Source of the DNA: Candidatus Pantoea gossypiicola
GTDB taxonomy: Bacteria > Pseudomonadota > Gammaproteobacteria > Enterobacterales > Enterobacteriaceae
Direction: 5' to 3'
NCBI RefSeq assembly: GCF_008632075.1
Contig: NZ_VWVM01000025.1
Coordinates: 1 to 44,821 of the forward strand
DNA: 44,821 bases
In this document: positions 42,099 to 44,821 of the stretch, one piece after another
How positions within the stretch are numbered: position 1 is the first letter of the stretch
How the letters are laid out: each line of letters opens with the position of its first letter
Made by a program: the position numbers and the translations under genes
Notes under the pieces: generated by a model
Database searches by the model: none
The model's input: the letters and a program-made list of their open reading frames with translations, nothing else
What the model was told of the DNA's origin: nothing

Positions 42099-42314
42099 AT
42101 GAACAAAACCCTGACTAAAACTGATTATTTGATGCGACTGCGGCGTTGCCGCTCTCTGGATACCCTGGAAAGGGTCATTGAAAAAAATAAGTATGAATTA
42201 CCCGAGGATGAATTAGCGGTATTTTACTCTGCAGCTGACCATCGTCTGGCTGAACTGACGATGAACAAGCTCTACGATAAAGTCCCAGGTTCAGTATGGA
42301 AATTTGTCCGTTAA
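42099..42314 (+). CDS. hha: Haemolysin expression modulator Hha
   Basis: Hha is a 71-residue partner of H-NS that modulates silencing of horizontally acquired and virulence genes. The sequence MNKTLTKTDYLMRLRRCRSLDTLERVIEKNKYELP matches the family. It is the second gene of tomB-hha. Confidence 0.96.
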   Translation: MNKTLTKTDYLMRLRRCRSLDTLERVIEKNKYELPEDELAVFYSAADHRLAELTMNKLYDKVPGSVWKFVR

Positions 42315-42440
42315 TCTGACTTGCTGCTACGGTTAATCTCTTCTTAGTACCAGATATTCCTGCCTGCCGGCAAAGGATCGGCCCGGGCGGGTTTTGCCTG
42401 TCTGCAGTTTATGGAGAAGAGATAGTGGGAAGGAGAAAAT

Positions 42441-42553
42441 GGTGGGGGCCCTGCCAGCTACATCCCGGCACACGCGTCACCTGCTGCGGCTGCTTCCTTC
42501 CGGATCTGACCGAGTTCACAAGCTAGCATTGCGGGAGAACCAACAGGGCCCCC
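42441..42553 (-). ncRNA. ffs: 4.5S RNA of the signal recognition particle
   Basis: On the minus strand the sequence begins GGGGGCCCTGTTGGTTCTCC and ends GCAGGGCCCCCACC, so the ends pair as the long SRP hairpin. The apical Ffh-binding region CAGATCCGGAAGGAAGCAGC is visible. At about 113 nt it matches E. coli 4.5S. It works with Ffh in co-translational membrane targeting. Confidence 0.97.
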
Positions 42554-42584
42554 ATTGACAAGCCCTCTTTACGAGAGCGGGGGC

Positions 42585-42613
42585 ATTATCTGGGAAGGAG
42601 GTGGCAATTGCAA
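42585..42613 (-). promoter_or_regulatory. ffs promoter
   Basis: On the minus strand, -35 TTGCAA (42608-42613) and -10 GATAAT (42585-42590) are 17 bp apart and are followed by a GC-rich discriminator. The predicted start near 42577 leaves a leader of about 24 nt, as for the RNase P-processed E. coli precursor. Confidence 0.82.
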
Positions 42614-42731
42614 GCGTAGTCGGGACAACCGTTGTTTTCTTGAACAACCGCCGTGCTGATACTGTCTCCTCACCCTCTCCATGCTAAAGTTAAACCCTAT
42701 TCCTGATGAAAAAAGCAGACGAAATAAGCAC

Positions 42732-43052
42732 ATGGATCAGCCTGACTCTTTCCAGCAACGCATCTGGCAAATTGTTGCCGCCATTCCCTATGGGCACGTC
42801 GCGACCTATGGCGACGTGGCGCGACTGGCGGGTTCCCCGCGCGCGGCACGTCAGGTGGGCGGCGTGCTGAGCCGGTTACCCGAAGGCACTACCCTCCCCT
42901 GGCACCGCGTTGTCAATCGTCACGGCAACATTTCACTACAGGGCGACCGTCTGATGCGGCAGCGGGATGCACTGGAAGCGGAAGGTATAGAGGTCAGTGA
43001 TGACGGGCAACTCAATCTTGCGACCTGTCGCTGGCAATTTCAGGCAGGATGA
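42732..43052 (+). CDS. atl: Alkyltransferase-like protein Atl (YbaZ)
   Basis: Atl binds O6-alkylguanine in DNA and flags it for nucleotide excision repair. The methyltransferase fold has PWHRV where active MGMT has PCHRV, so it has no acceptor cysteine. From ATG 42732 it has 106 residues; ATG 42681 would add 17. The block IWQIVAAIPYGHVATYGDVA and the Arg-finger helix GSPRAARQVGGVL are clear. It is adjacent to ffs, as in E. coli. Confidence 0.93.
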   Translation: MDQPDSFQQRIWQIVAAIPYGHVATYGDVARLAGSPRAARQVGGVLSRLPEGTTLPWHRVVNRHGNISLQGDRLMRQRDALEAEGIEVSDDGQLNLATCRWQFQAG

Positions 43053-43078
43053 AGGGGCGACAACGTCGCCCCGATAAA

Positions 43079-43636
43079 TTAAATACGGGTTGGGGCAGGA
43101 ACCGCAGCAGATGGCGTCACCTGAGTGGGTGAAGTCGACGGAACCGTCGTCGCTGCGCCCGGCTGGGTTGGCATCGCTACTGACGGTACCGGTACCAGCA
43201 GCAGTTCAGCTTTGGTGCCGCCCTGGTTGATAACCGGCTTCACGCCTTCAGTAACAAAGGCCAGCTTGCCGTCGATGGAGATGGCTGCGCTTAACAGAAT
43301 GCGCGCGTTGGGCTGAATGTCGGCCGGGTTAAACGGTAATACAAACTGGAACGGTGCCTGTTTGCCTTCAGTACGCACCACGCGCTGCGACAGCACTTTT
43401 GATGGGGCGTCGGATACAGAGGCATCGGAAAGCGTAACGGTTAATACCGCATCCGGTGGCAGCGCAATGCGCTGGCGGATAAAGACCGAGCCACTTACGT
43501 TTGGCTGCGCAATTGCGGCCGTCTGTCCTGCAACTGCAGAACCCAGCGTTGGTGTTGGCACTGGTTTACTCTTGTCGGCACATCCCGCAACAGCAACCGC
43601 AATAACTACCCCACTGAACACATGCCTGAGTTTCAT
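43079..43636 (-). CDS. ybaY: YbaY-family lipoprotein
   Basis: This outer-membrane-type lipoprotein is of unknown function. ATG 43636 (GGAGA 8 bases upstream) gives 185 residues; five extra codons are possible. The signal peptide ends at a lipobox VAGC (Cys near 19), followed by a Pro/Thr-rich spacer. The YbaY domain (about 45-150) has VSGSVFIRQRIALPPDAVLTVTLSD, and a Pro/Thr/Ala-rich tail follows. It converges with atl. Confidence 0.92.
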   Translation of the reverse strand: MKLRHVFSGVVIAVAVAGCADKSKPVPTPTLGSAVAGQTAAIAQPNVSGSVFIRQRIALPPDAVLTVTLSDASVSDAPSKVLSQRVVRTEGKQAPFQFVLPFNPADIQPNARILLSAAISIDGKLAFVTEGVKPVINQGGTKAELLLVPVPSVAMPTQPGAATTVPSTSPTQVTPSAAVPAPTRI

Positions 43637-43826
43637 TGATGTCGTCTCCATTTGATCAAAATGATTGTCGGCAGCGAATCCTGCTTACAGCGCTTCACTC
43701 GCCGTATGTGCTTAATACTGGCACAAAAATGAAATTTTGCCTGGCACAGGCAAAGCGGAAAGTCTGATTGACGTCAACTGGTCCGCTCTTTCACACTGAG
43801 CGGGTCACTATATTGAGGAATGCGCC

Positions 43827-44690
43827 ATGAGTCAGGCACTGCAAAATCTGCTGAATTTATTGAATCTGGAAAAACTGGAAGAGGGTTTATATCGCGGCCA
43901 GAGCGAAGATCTGGGGCTGCGCCAGGTGTTTGGCGGTCAGGTGGTAGGTCAGGCACTCTATGCCGCAAAGCAAACCGTCGCGGAAGATCGCATTATTCAT
44001 TCATTTCACAGCTATTTTTTGCGGCCCGGCGATAGCCAGAAAGCGATTATCTATGATGTTGAAACGCTGCGTGATGGCAAAAGTTTCAGCGCACGCAGGG
44101 TCAGCGCCATTCAGAATGGTCAGCCGATTTTTTATATGACGGCCTCTTTTCAGTCACCGGAAAGCGGATTTGAGCATCAGAACCCGATGCCGCAGGTGGC
44201 GGGACCGGAGAACCTGTTAACCGAACAGGCGATGGCGCAAAAAATGGCGCATCTGCTGCCAGAAAAGTTACGTGAAAAATTCATTGCTGAACGTCCGCTG
44301 GAGATTCGCCCGGTGCAGATCCATAACCCGCTTCGTGGACATGTGGATAAACCGGAGCGTCAGGTCTGGATCCGTGCCACCGGCCCCCTGCCCGATGACC
44401 TGCGAATCCATCAGTACCTGCTCGGCTATGCGTCCGACCTCAACTTCCTGCCGGTCGCGCTGCAGCCGCACGGTAAAGGCTTTTTAGAGCCGGATATGCA
44501 GGTCGCCACGATCGACCACTCTATGTGGTTCCATCGCCCATTCGACTTCACTGAATGGCTGCTCTACAGCGTGGTCAGTACCTCAGCTTCTGGGGCACGC
44601 GGTTTTGTCCGTGGCGAGTTCTACAATCAGCAGGGTGTGCTGGTGGCCTCAACCGTTCAGGAAGGGGTAATGCGCCAGCGCAGCGAATAA
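43827..44690 (+). CDS. tesB: Acyl-CoA thioesterase II
   Basis: TesB hydrolyses medium- and long-chain acyl-CoA in the cytoplasm. The 287 residues form a double hotdog fold. Characteristic segments are GLRQVFGGQVVGQALYAA near 31, HSFHSYFLRPGD near 57, and the C-terminal half with catalytic residues in TIDHSMWFHRPF and the GARGFVRGEFYNQQGVLVASTVQEG end. It is separate from ybaY by a divergent promoter region. Confidence 0.97.
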   Translation: MSQALQNLLNLLNLEKLEEGLYRGQSEDLGLRQVFGGQVVGQALYAAKQTVAEDRIIHSFHSYFLRPGDSQKAIIYDVETLRDGKSFSARRVSAIQNGQPIFYMTASFQSPESGFEHQNPMPQVAGPENLLTEQAMAQKMAHLLPEKLREKFIAERPLEIRPVQIHNPLRGHVDKPERQVWIRATGPLPDDLRIHQYLLGYASDLNFLPVALQPHGKGFLEPDMQVATIDHSMWFHRPFDFTEWLLYSVVSTSASGARGFVRGEFYNQQGVLVASTVQEGVMRQRSE

Positions 44691-44701
44691 AGAAAGTAAA
44701 A

Positions 44702-44731
44702 ATCCGCCTTCATAGAAGGCGGCTTTGTTTT
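44702..44731 (+). terminator. tesB terminator
   Basis: Stem CCGCCTT/AAGGCGG (44704-44722) with a 5-nt loop is followed by CTTTGTTTT, 13 bp after the tesB stop. Confidence 0.8.
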
Positions 44732-44821
44732 CCGCCCCATAGGGGCGTACTAAGTTCGGACTCTTAGAGCCCTCTCTTCACACCTCATGAAGCGACAGTT
44801 GTTTATCTTCAACTTCATGCT
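44732..44821. other. Hairpin-rich tail without recognised gene
   Basis: Three short inverted repeats occur: CGCCCC/GGGGCG (44733-44747), CTAAG/CTTAG (about 44749-44766), and CATGAAG/CTTCATG (44786-44819). An ATG at 44787 opens a short frame but has no ribosome site. It could be the edge of a mobile element beyond the window; this is only a suspicion. Confidence 0.3.

Noticed and set aside
42315..42440. Terminator of tomB-hha
   Set aside because: A GC palindrome (GCCCGGGC) followed by GGGTTTT is present, but the stem is short and poorly placed; not called.

Overview
The window is a gene-dense, GC-rich (mid-50s % by eye) stretch of enterobacterial core chromosome. Gene content, order and protein similarity point to Erwiniaceae, most likely Pantoea or a close relative. 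Compared with the Escherichia coli lac-proximal region (cysS to tesB) as I remember it, the order is largely collinear. The fsr, aes, ybaS/ybaT and ybaQ genes are absent, and a LysR/PACE efflux pair and a zinc-uptake cluster are present. No intact insertion sequence, prophage, CRISPR array, tRNA or rRNA gene was seen. The window edges carry hairpins that could belong to neighbouring elements.

Region by region. 1-4.7 kb: cysS (minus), then ppiB-lpxH and the PurR-controlled purEK operon. 4.7-7.85 kb: the YbbA/YbbP ABC transporter on minus, divergent from tesA-ybbO, followed by ybbN (cnoX), qmcA and ybbJ. 11.6-14.6 kb: copper control, with cueR and copA divergent around a CueR box with a 19-bp promoter spacer. 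copA keeps a CCCAAAG frameshift site that would yield a short copper chaperone. 14.7-21.8 kb: ybaP, the Hfq-type sRNA ChiX (minus), ybaK, a LysR/PACE pair, ushA and ybaL. 21.8-31.7 kb: a mainly minus-strand housekeeping run of gsk, hemH, adk, htpG (sigma-32 promoter), recR, ybaB, dnaX (with its tau/gamma frameshift site), apt and ybaN. 31.7-32.7 kb: priC, a GlsB/YeaQ-like gene and ybaM. 32.7-37.9 kb: acrR and acrAB with a 24-bp AcrR operator.

38-41 kb is a zinc-starvation cluster. Zinc-free ribosomal proteins L31B and L36B lie behind a 21-bp Zur-like palindrome, and converge on a zinc-type ABC importer whose own Zur-like box sits just upstream. That importer operon appears to begin with a 34-codon membrane-peptide ORF translationally coupled to the ATPase; I consider it the most interesting unlisted element here. 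41-44.7 kb: an unrecognised small protein, tomB-hha, the 4.5S SRP RNA gene ffs (minus), the alkyltransferase-like atl, lipoprotein ybaY and tesB.

Regulatory sites readable directly from sequence include PurR, CueR, AcrR and two Zur-type operators, a sigma-32 promoter, an ffs promoter, two programmed -1 frameshift sites and about ten intrinsic terminators. Two longer gene-free stretches (21.57-21.83 and 24.9-25.37 kb) contain nested stems beside strong terminators and may encode RNAs. Assignments rest on recalled family sequence and motifs; no database search was run.
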